The notes beneath the pieces were generated by a model, which ran no database searches, was not told where the DNA came from, and was given only the letters and a program-made list of their open reading frames with translations. From Anabaena sphaerica FACHB-251 (GTDB lineage: Bacteria; Cyanobacteriota; Cyanobacteriia; Cyanobacteriales; Nostocaceae), in contig NZ_JACJQU010000004.1 of NCBI RefSeq assembly GCF_014696825.1, positions 1 to 64,000 of the forward strand: a DNA stretch of 64,000 bases. The letters run 5' to 3'. A program made the translations under genes and the position numbers. This document shows, one piece after another, positions 46,536 through 54,691 of this stretch (positions within the stretch are counted from its first letter, which is position 1; the number at the start of each line of letters is the position of its first letter).

Positions 46536-46619
46536 AGATATATACCAAGTGTTTACCATATCTAGTTAATGTAAGCCTACTTAGATTTCATATCATCTAC
46601 CTAGAGGATGTGTACAAAT
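46536..46619 (-). ncRNA. Candidate small RNA, array unit 4
   Basis: The box TTTGTACACATCCTCTAGG (46601-46619) is followed on the minus strand by a -10-like TATGAA and then the 32-bp core shared with unit 2, ending at terminator 4. A transcript starting near 46580 would be about 70 nt. Confidence 0.4.
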
Positions 46620-46725
46620 TTGAGATCATCTGTTATCGATTGACCCTATTTTACCCTAGTGTGGCCATCGTCAACCCTACCATGATTGAGAATGATGTAA
46701 GATTTTCATTAAGATAATACTAACT

Positions 46726-46757
46726 AAAAATAAAGGCTTGGTGTTGCACCAAGCCTT
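46726..46757 (-). terminator. Array terminator 5
   Basis: Minus-strand stem AAGGCTTGGTG with CACCAAGCCTT around a 3-nt loop, followed by TTTATTTT. Confidence 0.8.
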
Positions 46758-46871
46758 GAATAGAAGTAGATTATATTTTCATAATTTAGCTAGTTTATTT
46801 GATAAATTAATCAGTCTATAGGAAGTATGATTTTTGGAAATCTAATATTAATGGCTGATTCTATAAATGAT

Positions 46872-46900
46872 AAAAAAAAAGGTTTAGCTCCGCTAAACCT
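46872..46900 (-). terminator. Array terminator 6
   Basis: Minus-strand stem AGGTTTAGC with GCTAAACCT, followed by nine T. Confidence 0.85.
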
Positions 46901-47201
46901 CCATAGAAAGCAGTTATTCGACACACCAAGATTAATTTAAATCTACTCCTATTTATAGTCATCTTCCTATAGGAAGTGTTCAAATATTTACATATCTGAT
47001 AGGGACTGACTCTGTTGAAAGTTTTGAGAAGTCTACTATCAAAGGATAGATTTAAAATGCCTATTATTAGCTTCTAAAATAATATTATCACAAAGTTTTA
47101 AAAAAGACTTATTGATTACTTAATTTTATATAGGCTGAAAGTTAGAAATGAGTAGAATTTAGTTAAAAATTATTCGCTAGTTAATCTATCTATAATGTTG
47201 A

Positions 47202-47378
47202 TTATGCAAAGGATTGGGGATGATGGAGATTATGAGCGGGGTCGGTGTGCATACCACCTTGATTGACGCAGTATGTAGTTAGTGTATTCAAGCAAACACT
47301 GTGACAATCTAAACAATTTTGAATATAGTCCTGTATTTGTGAGTTAACTTGCTGTAAGTTGAGTTGTTGAATAGCCAT
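47202..47378 (-). pseudogene. Truncated DUF326 four-helix-bundle copper-binding protein
   Basis: A 58-codon frame starts MAIQQLN and carries CLDCHSVCLNTLTTYCVNQGG, the N-terminal half of the Cys-rich DUF326/Csp copper-storage family (normally about 110 aa). After the TDPAH motif the sequence leaves the family and stops. The remaining Cys-rich helices are missing, so it is probably decayed, though a short functional peptide cannot be excluded. It is divergent from the RND metal-efflux genes, fitting a copper context. Confidence 0.7.
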
Positions 47379-47589
47379 CTTTACAACCTTCTAAGTTCCT
47401 AAATTTACTGATAAGGCAATTGAGCCTTATCTTTACCTTATAAAACAAAAAGAGCGATCGCTTCTGACTAATGGTGTATTAATTATTTCATTCCCTTGAC
47501 AGATACGGTTTTAATTTAAATTTCATGCTGATTTCATTTTTGTATGCAAACATAGTCGGGTGGTGATGCTGCTGTGAGTGAATTGCTTC

Positions 47590-49176
47590 ATGAATGACTT
47601 CTTAACACAGAAAATACCGTATCCGCAATTTTGGCGTATTGCTTGTATATCTGGGATACTTGTAAATATTATTTTCGCAGTTAGTCCAGCCAAAGTTTTA
47701 GCACACGCTGGACATAATCACGAGTTTAAAACTGATACAGAAATTACTACCCCAGAAGGAATTAGTGTTGATGCTCAAACAGCTAAACGCATAGGAATTA
47801 TAGTTAAACCTGTAAAGCCGCAATTTCTATCAATTGGTATCAAAACAACTGGAAAAATTGAAACTTTACCAAATCAAAAAGTACCAGTTACACCACCAAT
47901 TGAGGGTAAAGTTGTGGAGTTATTAGTTAAACCTGGTGCTGTGGTAAAAAAAGGTGAAACTGTCGCGGTTTTATCAAGTTCTGATTTAGCAGAGTTGCGG
48001 GTGAATTCCCAAGAAAAACGTGCGGAAGCACAAGCAAATTTACAACAAGCACAAGCTGATTTCCAGTTAGCACAACAAAATTTAGAACGTCAGCGACAAA
48101 TTGCCAAAGCGGAAATTAATCAAGCACAGACTGAACTGAGGGTAGCACAGGAACAATACGATCGCGATCGCACTTTAGTCCAAGATGGTGCGCTTCCCCG
48201 TCGTCAAATGTTAGAGTCAGAAGCACATTTAGCCGAAGGTAAATCCCAACTTACCAAAGCTTCCAGTCGTCGAGAAGTTATCGAAGCCGAAGCGCAATTA
48301 AAACGCGCTCAAGCATCGGTGGAAGTTGCTAAATCTCGAATTCAACTCAGCAGTGCTGCTTATAATGCGCGGTTACAACAATTGGGAACTTTGGCTAATT
48401 CTCAAGGATTAGTAACAGTAATTGCGCCAATTTCTGGCATAGTTGCAGAAACACCAGTGACATTAGGAGAAACGGTGACAGTTGATGCTGATAGCAAACC
48501 ATTAATGACTATTGTTAATGATAATCTGGTATATGCTACAGCAAATATTTATGAAAAAGATTTGAAAAAAATAAAAAAAGGTCAACAGATTAGAGTTACA
48601 GTTGCTAGCTTACCAAATCAAACTTTTTCAGGACGCATTAATTTAATTGGTGCGGTGGTGGAAGATGAAAAGCGGGTGATTCCGGTGAAAGCAGAATTAG
48701 TTAATTCTAGCGGTGTTTTGAAACCGGGGATGTTTGCAGAATTAGAAGTTTTAACAGATAAAACCGCAAATGCAGTTATAGCAATTCCTTCTCAAGCAGT
48801 TGTAGATGTGAATAGTAAGCAGGTGGTTTATGTGCAGAATGGGGAAAATTATCAACCTGTAGAAGTAGTTTTGGGGGAAAGTTCGGGGAATTTGGTTGAG
48901 GTGAATTCGGGGTTATTTGCGGGTGATTTGTTAGTAACTCAAGGTGCTATGCAATTATACGCGCAATCTTTGCGGGGTGGTAATAAAGAGAAGGAATCTA
49001 AATCTGAAAGTTTGGAAACCAGTAGGGGTGGGGTTTCCCCACCCTTACCGTGGTGGTGGGTTTTACCTGCTGGGGGAGTGTTGACGGTTGGTAGTTTTTG
49101 GGTGGGTAGAAGAAGTTCTGTATCGAACCGCAGAGACGCAGAGGACGCAGAGAGAGAAGTTGAGAGTGTGGGGTAA
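47590..49176 (+). CDS. RND efflux periplasmic adaptor (CusB/CzcB type)
   Basis: A 528-aa membrane-fusion protein. A signal/anchor helix is followed by a His-rich AHAGHNH stretch and a barrel-sandwich hybrid domain (VTPPIEGKVVELLVKPGAVV). A long helical hairpin (about 140-260, many Gln and Ala) and a second lipoyl half (VIAPISGIVAETPV) follow. It couples the pump to an outer-membrane channel; no TolC-like gene is adjacent. A GTG at 47578 is an alternative start. The last ~18 residues (from VSNRRDAED) come from a dispersed repeat. Confidence 0.9.
   Translation: MNDFLTQKIPYPQFWRIACISGILVNIIFAVSPAKVLAHAGHNHEFKTDTEITTPEGISVDAQTAKRIGIIVKPVKPQFLSIGIKTTGKIETLPNQKVPVTPPIEGKVVELLVKPGAVVKKGETVAVLSSSDLAELRVNSQEKRAEAQANLQQAQADFQLAQQNLERQRQIAKAEINQAQTELRVAQEQYDRDRTLVQDGALPRRQMLESEAHLAEGKSQLTKASSRREVIEAEAQLKRAQASVEVAKSRIQLSSAAYNARLQQLGTLANSQGLVTVIAPISGIVAETPVTLGETVTVDADSKPLMTIVNDNLVYATANIYEKDLKKIKKGQQIRVTVASLPNQTFSGRINLIGAVVEDEKRVIPVKAELVNSSGVLKPGMFAELEVLTDKTANAVIAIPSQAVVDVNSKQVVYVQNGENYQPVEVVLGESSGNLVEVNSGLFAGDLLVTQGAMQLYAQSLRGGNKEKESKSESLETSRGGVSPPLPWWWVLPAGGVLTVGSFWVGRRSSVSNRRDAEDAEREVESVG
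49120..49156 (+). repeat. CGCAGAG-family repeat at the 3' end of the adaptor gene
   Basis: It starts GTATCGAACCGCAGAGACGC and continues with CAGAG units. The same start occurs at 52243 inside the pump gene. Confidence 0.75.
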
Positions 49177-49179
49177 GAA

Positions 49180-52100
49180 ATGTTAAGTGCTGTAATTAAG
49201 TGGGCGATCGCTCGGCGTTGGTTGGTTATTATGGGTGCCATAGTCGTCACCGTTTGGATTTTTCAAACTATTATCCAAATGCCTTTGGATGTGTTTCCAA
49301 ATTTTGCACCTCCTCAAGTGGAAATTCAAGTGGAAGCACCAGGTTTAGCACCGGAAGAAGTAGAATCTTTGGTGACTTTACCAATTGAAAGTGCAATTAA
49401 TGGGACTCCTGGTGTAACTACGGTACGTTCTTCCAGTGCAGCAGGAATTTCTGTTGTGAAGATAATTTTTAATTGGGAAACTGATATTTATCAAGCTAGG
49501 CAATTAGTTACTGAAAGATTACAACAAGCTCAGAGTAAGTTACCAGAAGGCGTAGAAACACCGCAAATTTCACCTATTACTTCTCCAGTAGGAACGGTTT
49601 TACAATATGCTTTTACTGCCAAAAATACGCCGTTAATGGAAGTCAGGCGGATTGTAGATTGGCAAGTCACAAATCGTTTATTAGCTGTTCCGGGAGTTAG
49701 TCAAGTTGTTGCTTATGGTGGAGATGTTAGGCAATATCAAGTATTGATTGACCCCAATAAATTAGCAGCTTTTGGAGTTTCTTTAAAACAAGTTAATGAA
49801 GCTGTTACAGCCGCAAATATAAATGCTCCTGGTGGTTATTTAATTGATTCAGATCGAGAAAAATTAATTCGGGGAATTGGCAGAATTGAATCAATAGAAG
49901 ATTTACAACAATCAGTGATTACTGCTCGTAATGGTACACCAGTGAGAATATCAGACGTAGCAGATGTCCAAATTGGTGCAGCTATTAAACGAGGGGATGG
50001 CAGTTTTAATGGTGAAAAGGCAATTATTGTCATGATTAATAAACAGCCTTTAGCTGATACACCAACTGTCACCCGTGCAATTGAAGCAGCAATGGCAGAA
50101 ATTAAAACTAGTTTATCTGAAGATATTACAGTTACAGCCACATTTCGCCAAGAAAATTATATAGATTCCTCTATTGAAAATGTCCGCGCAGCATTAATCG
50201 AAGGAAGTATTATCGTTGCTATTATTCTAATTCCTTTTTTAATGAATTGGCGAAATCTCGCTGTTTGTCTCACCGCCTTACCACTATCTTTATTATTAGG
50301 AGTCATGGCGCTCAATTGGTTGGGACAAGGTTTAAATACTATGACTTTAGGCGGTTTAGCTGTCGCAATTGGTTCAGCAGTTGATGATGCGATAGTTGAT
50401 GCAGAAAATGTTTATCGTTGCTTACGAGAAAACAAATATTCGACCCATTCCCGTCCAGTTTTAGAAGTGGTTTTTGATGGTTGTCAAGAAGTTAGAGATT
50501 CTGTCTTTGGTGCAACTATCATTACTATAGTTGTCTTTTCTCCCATTTTTGCTTTAACAGGAGTGGAAGGAAGTATATTTATTCCCATGGGAATTGGTTA
50601 TTTAGTTGCTGTATTAGCTTCTAGCGTTACCGCTTTAACTGTGACTCCCGCTTTATGCGCCATTTTGCTTCCTCACGGGAGATTACCAGAAAAAGAACCT
50701 TGGGTAGCAAGATTTTTTAAACAGCTTTATCACCCATTACTAAAATTTTCTCTACGTCGTTCTTCTATTATTATCTCACTAGCTGTTGCCAGTTTAATTG
50801 CTGCTATTATTATTGTTCCTAGTTTAGGAAGAGTATTTTTACCAGAATTCCAAGAACAAACTTTGGTGAATACCTTAACTTTATATCCAGGTGTATCTTT
50901 AGAAGCTACAAATAGAGCAGGTTTTGCTATTCAAGATGCACTCAAGAATGATCCCAGATTTCCCTATGTCCAATTGCGTTCTGGACGTGCGCCAGGTGAT
51001 GCTGATGCTGCTGGTGTGAATTTGGCACATTTGGATATTGAATTAAGTCAAGAAGGAATGAAACACAGGGAAAAATCTTTAGAAAAGCTACGAGAAGAAC
51101 TGAATAAATTACTGGGAGTTGCACCAAATATTGGCGGTTTTATTTCTCATCGTATGGATGAAGTTTTGTCTGGAGTCAGAAGTGCTATAGCCGTGAAAAT
51201 TTTCGGAACGGATTTAGCACAACTCCGCATCATTGCCAAACAAGTTAATGATGTCATGAAAACAGTAGAAGGGATTGTTGATTTACAACTAGAGCCTCAA
51301 GTACCAATTGCACAAATTCAAATTAAATTTGATCGAGTAGCCGCAAGTAGATATGGTTTAACTATCGGTGAAATTTCTGAATATATTGAAACTGCGCTAA
51401 ATGGAAAAGTCGTTTCTCAAGTTTTAGAAAAACAGCAAACTTTTGATTTACTCGTTTGGATAAAACCAGAAATGCGACAAAATTTAGAAGCAATTAGTAA
51501 CATTTTAATTGATACTTCCAGCGGTGAGAAAATTCCTTTATCCCAAGTTGCGATTATTAAAAATGGAACGGGACCTAATACAATCAACCGTGAGAATGTT
51601 TCCCGTTTAATTGTTGTTGCTGCAAATGCTAAAGGTAGAGATTTACGTTCTGTAGTTAATGAAATTAAAGCCAAAGTTCAGCAAAAAGTACAAATTCCTA
51701 ACAGTGATTATTATATAGCATATGCTGGACAATTTGAAGCTGAAGAAAAAGCAACACAGAACATTTTAATTTTTAGCGCCATAGCTTTTGTAGCTATTAC
51801 AGTAATTATGTATATTTCTGTGAAATCCATCCCTTCAACAATCATGATTATGATTAATCTACCATTAGCATTAGTAGGAGGTGTAATTGCTGTTGCTGTG
51901 ACAGGAGGAATTATTTCAATTGCTTCATTGGTCGGTTTTGTGACATTATTTGGTGTAGCTACTAGGAATGGTTTGCTACTGGTAGATAATTACAACAGCA
52001 AATTAGCTGAAGGTATACTCTTAAAAGAAGTTTTAATTCAAGGTTCTCTGGAAAGATTGAATGCTATTTTAATGACAGCTTTTACCTCTGCTTTAGGTTT

Positions 52101-52308
52101 AGCACCATTAGTTTTTGAAGGTGGTGCTGGTAAGGAAATTTTACAACCCCTTTCTGTGGTGGTGTTAGGTGGTTTGTTTACTTCTACGGCGTTAACGTTG
52201 TTAGTTATTCCGGCTTTATATGCTCAGTTCGGTAGGTTTGTAGTATCGAACCACAGAAATACAGAGTACACAAAGAAAAACAAAGAGGAGTTTTATGAAG
52301 TTAGTTAG
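49180..52308 (+). CDS. RND heavy-metal efflux pump (CusA/CzcA type)
   Basis: A 1042-aa inner-membrane proton-driven pump with 12 TM helices and two large periplasmic loops. TM4 carries VGS-type acidic residues in GSAVDDAIVDAENV, close to the proton-relay motif of the heavy-metal RND group. The N-terminal FPNFAPPQVEIQVEAPGLAP is a family signature. Metal specificity cannot be read from the sequence; the Met/His-rich lipoprotein downstream hints at Cu(I)/Ag(I). It starts 3 bp after the adaptor stop. Confidence 0.92.
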   Translation: MLSAVIKWAIARRWLVIMGAIVVTVWIFQTIIQMPLDVFPNFAPPQVEIQVEAPGLAPEEVESLVTLPIESAINGTPGVTTVRSSSAAGISVVKIIFNWETDIYQARQLVTERLQQAQSKLPEGVETPQISPITSPVGTVLQYAFTAKNTPLMEVRRIVDWQVTNRLLAVPGVSQVVAYGGDVRQYQVLIDPNKLAAFGVSLKQVNEAVTAANINAPGGYLIDSDREKLIRGIGRIESIEDLQQSVITARNGTPVRISDVADVQIGAAIKRGDGSFNGEKAIIVMINKQPLADTPTVTRAIEAAMAEIKTSLSEDITVTATFRQENYIDSSIENVRAALIEGSIIVAIILIPFLMNWRNLAVCLTALPLSLLLGVMALNWLGQGLNTMTLGGLAVAIGSAVDDAIVDAENVYRCLRENKYSTHSRPVLEVVFDGCQEVRDSVFGATIITIVVFSPIFALTGVEGSIFIPMGIGYLVAVLASSVTALTVTPALCAILLPHGRLPEKEPWVARFFKQLYHPLLKFSLRRSSIIISLAVASLIAAIIIVPSLGRVFLPEFQEQTLVNTLTLYPGVSLEATNRAGFAIQDALKNDPRFPYVQLRSGRAPGDADAAGVNLAHLDIELSQEGMKHREKSLEKLREELNKLLGVAPNIGGFISHRMDEVLSGVRSAIAVKIFGTDLAQLRIIAKQVNDVMKTVEGIVDLQLEPQVPIAQIQIKFDRVAASRYGLTIGEISEYIETALNGKVVSQVLEKQQTFDLLVWIKPEMRQNLEAISNILIDTSSGEKIPLSQVAIIKNGTGPNTINRENVSRLIVVAANAKGRDLRSVVNEIKAKVQQKVQIPNSDYYIAYAGQFEAEEKATQNILIFSAIAFVAITVIMYISVKSIPSTIMIMINLPLALVGGVIAVAVTGGIISIASLVGFVTLFGVATRNGLLLVDNYNSKLAEGILLKEVLIQGSLERLNAILMTAFTSALGLAPLVFEGGAGKEILQPLSVVVLGGLFTSTALTLLVIPALYAQFGRFVVSNHRNTEYTKKNKEEFYEVS
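52243..52286 (+). repeat. CGCAGAG-family repeat at the 3' end of the pump gene
   Basis: It starts GTATCGAACCACAGAAATAC, a diverged copy of 49120-49156, and encodes the last ~20 residues of the pump. Confidence 0.7.
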
Positions 52309-52756
52309 GTTGAGTTTAATCGTTTTTACCAGTATGGGACTGATATTTTTAGGTGCTTGTAACAACAGTGAACCAGCAGCTACTAACACCCCAAAACCAG
52401 CAACAAAAACCGAACCTGTCGCCAAAACAGACCATAGTAAACCCAGTAAAGGTGGTCAAGTTGTCGAAGTTGGTAAATATCATTTAGAATTAGTACCCGA
52501 ACCTGAAACGAAAGGTACACACATAGATTTTTATCTGCTTTCCGGTGACAAACATGAAATAGTTCCTAACGCAAAAGTGACAGCACAAGTTAAAACTCCT
52601 AAAGGAGAACAAAAAACCCTTAACCTTACCTATGATAAAGAAGGTAAACACTACGCTGCACTTTTACCTGAATCAGCCGCAGGTGAATATCAAGTAGTTG
52701 TACTTTCTGATATTAAAGGTGAAAAAGTCAACGGTAGGTTTTCATTTAAACGGTAA
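52295..52756 (+). CDS. Lipoprotein of the metal-efflux operon
   Basis: A 153-aa lipoprotein with the lipobox LGAC (Cys22). A Pro/Thr/Lys linker is followed by a small beta domain (KGGQVVEVGKYHLELV, then FYLLSGDKHEI). Such domains recur in proteins linked to RND efflux and may bind or sense metal in the periplasm. The ATG overlaps the end of the pump gene by 14 bp, so translational coupling is likely. No specific family name is claimed. Confidence 0.75.
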   Translation: MKLVRLSLIVFTSMGLIFLGACNNSEPAATNTPKPATKTEPVAKTDHSKPSKGGQVVEVGKYHLELVPEPETKGTHIDFYLLSGDKHEIVPNAKVTAQVKTPKGEQKTLNLTYDKEGKHYAALLPESAAGEYQVVVLSDIKGEKVNGRFSFKR

Positions 52757-52780
52757 ATTTTAATCTGGGATAAGAACAGT

Positions 52781-53704
52781 ATGAAACGTATTTTGGTAGG
52801 AATTTTCGCGGTTACAACATTATTAGTTGCTCCGGGTTGTTCATCAACAGTTAAATCAGGTGAAGCGCAAGTTTCTAATAGTGAAACTAGTTCTAAACCA
52901 GAAAAACAGGAAACAAAACCCATGAGTGATCATAAAGGACACTCAATGGAACAAATGAATCATGATAACCATTCAATGGAAAATATGAATCATGGAAATA
53001 ACTCAAAAATCAGCACAAAAGCCACATTAACTGCACCTAAAAACTTAGCAGCTAATCAACCGATTAATTTAGTCATTGATATTCAGGACACTGCTGGAAA
53101 ACCAATCAATAAATTTGATGTTTTCCAAGAAAAGTTAATGCACTTAATAGTTGTTAGTGATGACTTGGAACATTTCGATCATCTTCACCCAGACTATAAA
53201 GAAAATGGTAAATTTGAAGTGAGCGCGAACTTTCCCCAACCAGGAGAATATACACTTTTCAGTGATTATAAACCAGCCGGACAAAAAGAAACTTTATCAT
53301 TAACAAAAATTACCATTCCTGGTTCAGTTCCCCTACCCAAAAATTTATCTAAATATGAAAAAACTAAAACTGTATCAGATACAAAAGTCAATTTCAAAGC
53401 ATCTAAAGAAAAAATTAAATCAGGTGAAGACGTTAGCTTGAACTTTGATTTAAAGGACAGCAAAAATCAACCCATTAAAGACCTACAACCATACTTAGGA
53501 GAGAGAGGTCATTTAGTAATAATTAAAAGCTCATCTCCCTTAACAACAGCTGATTATATTCACGCTCACGCCATCAAAAATACGACCGATGAAAAAATCC
53601 AATTTCATACAAAATTCCCCCAGTCAGGAACATATAAAATGTGGATGCAATTTAACCGCAACGGAAAAATCAGAACCGCAGATTTTTGGGTAAACGTAGA
53701 ATAG
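52781..53704 (+). CDS. Met/His-rich copper-binding-type lipoprotein
   Basis: A 307-aa lipoprotein with lipobox APGC (Cys20). Residues ~48-75 are rich in His and Met (SDHKGHSMEQMNHDNHSMEN), a pattern typical of periplasmic Cu/Ag chaperones. Two beta domains follow; HLIVVSDDLEHFDHLHPDY and HLVIIKSSSPL each look like the same fold, suggesting an internal duplication. It is 24 bp after the previous lipoprotein, in the same operon. A role in periplasmic copper handling is inferred. Confidence 0.75.
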   Translation: MKRILVGIFAVTTLLVAPGCSSTVKSGEAQVSNSETSSKPEKQETKPMSDHKGHSMEQMNHDNHSMENMNHGNNSKISTKATLTAPKNLAANQPINLVIDIQDTAGKPINKFDVFQEKLMHLIVVSDDLEHFDHLHPDYKENGKFEVSANFPQPGEYTLFSDYKPAGQKETLSLTKITIPGSVPLPKNLSKYEKTKTVSDTKVNFKASKEKIKSGEDVSLNFDLKDSKNQPIKDLQPYLGERGHLVIIKSSSPLTTADYIHAHAIKNTTDEKIQFHTKFPQSGTYKMWMQFNRNGKIRTADFWVNVE

Positions 53705-53758
53705 AAAATATTCTACTTCTTCCAGTATTTTTTGTGGTAGTTTCATCAAAAATTGTAA

Positions 53759-53787
53759 GTTGGGTTAAGCGACAGTGCAACCCAACA
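53759..53787. repeat. Hairpin repeat, TTGGGTTAAGC family
   Basis: TTGGGTT pairs with AACCCAA, and a second TGTTGGGTT lies at 53811. This is a common type of intergenic cyanobacterial repeat between the lipoprotein and the regulator gene. It may also work as a terminator, though T-runs are missing. Confidence 0.45.
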
Positions 53788-53927
53788 AAAGCTATAACAA
53801 TTTTGAATAATGTTGGGTTTGCGTGCGTCAAATGCCACTCGCCACAAGCTGGGAAACCCTTCCAAGGTGATGGCTCCCCAACCTAATCACAAACGATCAC
53901 AAACGTTAAAAAATTTGATTCTCACCC

Positions 53928-54608
53928 ATGAAAATCATCCTAGTCGAAGATGAACCAGATTTAGGTGCAGCTATCAAACAAACCCTAAATCAAGAAGCCT
54001 ATGTAGTAGATTGGTTATTAGATGGTAACGAAGCTTGGAACTACTTAGAAACCGAATCAACACAATACGCCCTAGCTATATTGGACTGGTTACTTCCTGG
54101 TTTATCAGGCTTAGAATTATGTAAAAAATTAAGGTCAACGAATAGCCCCTTACCAGTTCTAATGCTCACAGCAAAAGACCGCATGGAAGATAAAGTCATG
54201 GGTTTAGATGCTGGTGCAGATGATTATTTAGTCAAACCATTTGGAATGGCTGAACTATTAGCAAGACTACGCGCGTTACAAAGACGCTCACCGCAAATAC
54301 AGACCAAAAAAATTCAATTAAAAAACTTTACTTTAGATTACGGTACTCGGACACTTTATTATCAAACTCTAGAAATTCCTCTGACTAATAAAGAATTTCA
54401 ATTATTAGAATATTTTTTTAAACATCCCAATCAAATTATTACCCGTGACCAAATCATTAATCAACTTTGGGAATTAGGAGAAGAACCTATAAGTAATGTA
54501 GTAGCGGCGCAAATGCGGTTGTTGAGACGCAAGTTAGAAGAAAAAGGTTGTATTCCTTTAATTGAAACTGTTTATGGTCTTGGATATCGTTTAAATTTAG
54601 GTGGTTGA
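53928..54608 (+). CDS. OmpR-type response regulator
   Basis: A 226-aa regulator. The receiver domain (1-120) has acidic residues Glu7, Asp8 and Glu9 and phosphoacceptor Asp53 (AILDWLLPG), plus KPF. It is followed by a winged-helix DNA-binding domain (from ~130; LTNKEFQLLEYFFKHPNQII, VYGLGYRL). The closest type is RppA/NrsR/ManR of cyanobacteria. Placed after the metal-efflux genes, it probably controls them with the kinase at 55968. Confidence 0.9.
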   Translation: MKIILVEDEPDLGAAIKQTLNQEAYVVDWLLDGNEAWNYLETESTQYALAILDWLLPGLSGLELCKKLRSTNSPLPVLMLTAKDRMEDKVMGLDAGADDYLVKPFGMAELLARLRALQRRSPQIQTKKIQLKNFTLDYGTRTLYYQTLEIPLTNKEFQLLEYFFKHPNQIITRDQIINQLWELGEEPISNVVAAQMRLLRRKLEEKGCIPLIETVYGLGYRLNLGG

Positions 54609-54691
54609 AATTAATTTAGACCCAGAGGTTACAAAGGGAAAAATTCAGTACATAATACAGATGTAAATATCTTATACAAGAAGACTACCCA

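Larger units (their letters stand above)
45814..47010 (-). repeat. Array of about six diverged tandem units, each with its own terminator: candidate small-RNA array
   Basis: Six minus-strand intrinsic terminators recur every 145-230 bp. Each is preceded, 60-85 bp upstream on that strand, by a shared box resembling TTTGTACACATCCTCTAGG (boxes near 46020, 46225, 46390, 46619, 46830 and 46985). Units 2 and 4 also share a 32-bp core (46146-46177 and 46539-46570, 30 identities). Terminator stems differ in sequence yet stay paired, a sign of selection. No protein-coding frame is conserved between units. Six non-coding transcripts of about 60-90 nt are predicted. The layout recalls the NsiR1 array of heterocystous cyanobacteria, but hetF is absent here. 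Confidence 0.75.

Noticed and set aside
46517-46717. 66-codon plus-strand frame inside the terminator array
   Set aside because: It crosses a terminator stem and a conserved box, is not shared with other units and lacks a ribosome-binding site, so it is a chance frame.
45814-47010. Naming the array NsiR1
   Set aside because: Architecture is similar, but hetF is not in the window, the TCCGGA motif is found only once (45864) and not in each unit, and I could not compare sequences directly.
49836-50141. Antisense frame inside the RND pump gene
   Set aside because: It is a shadow of the pump coding strand with biased composition and no start context.
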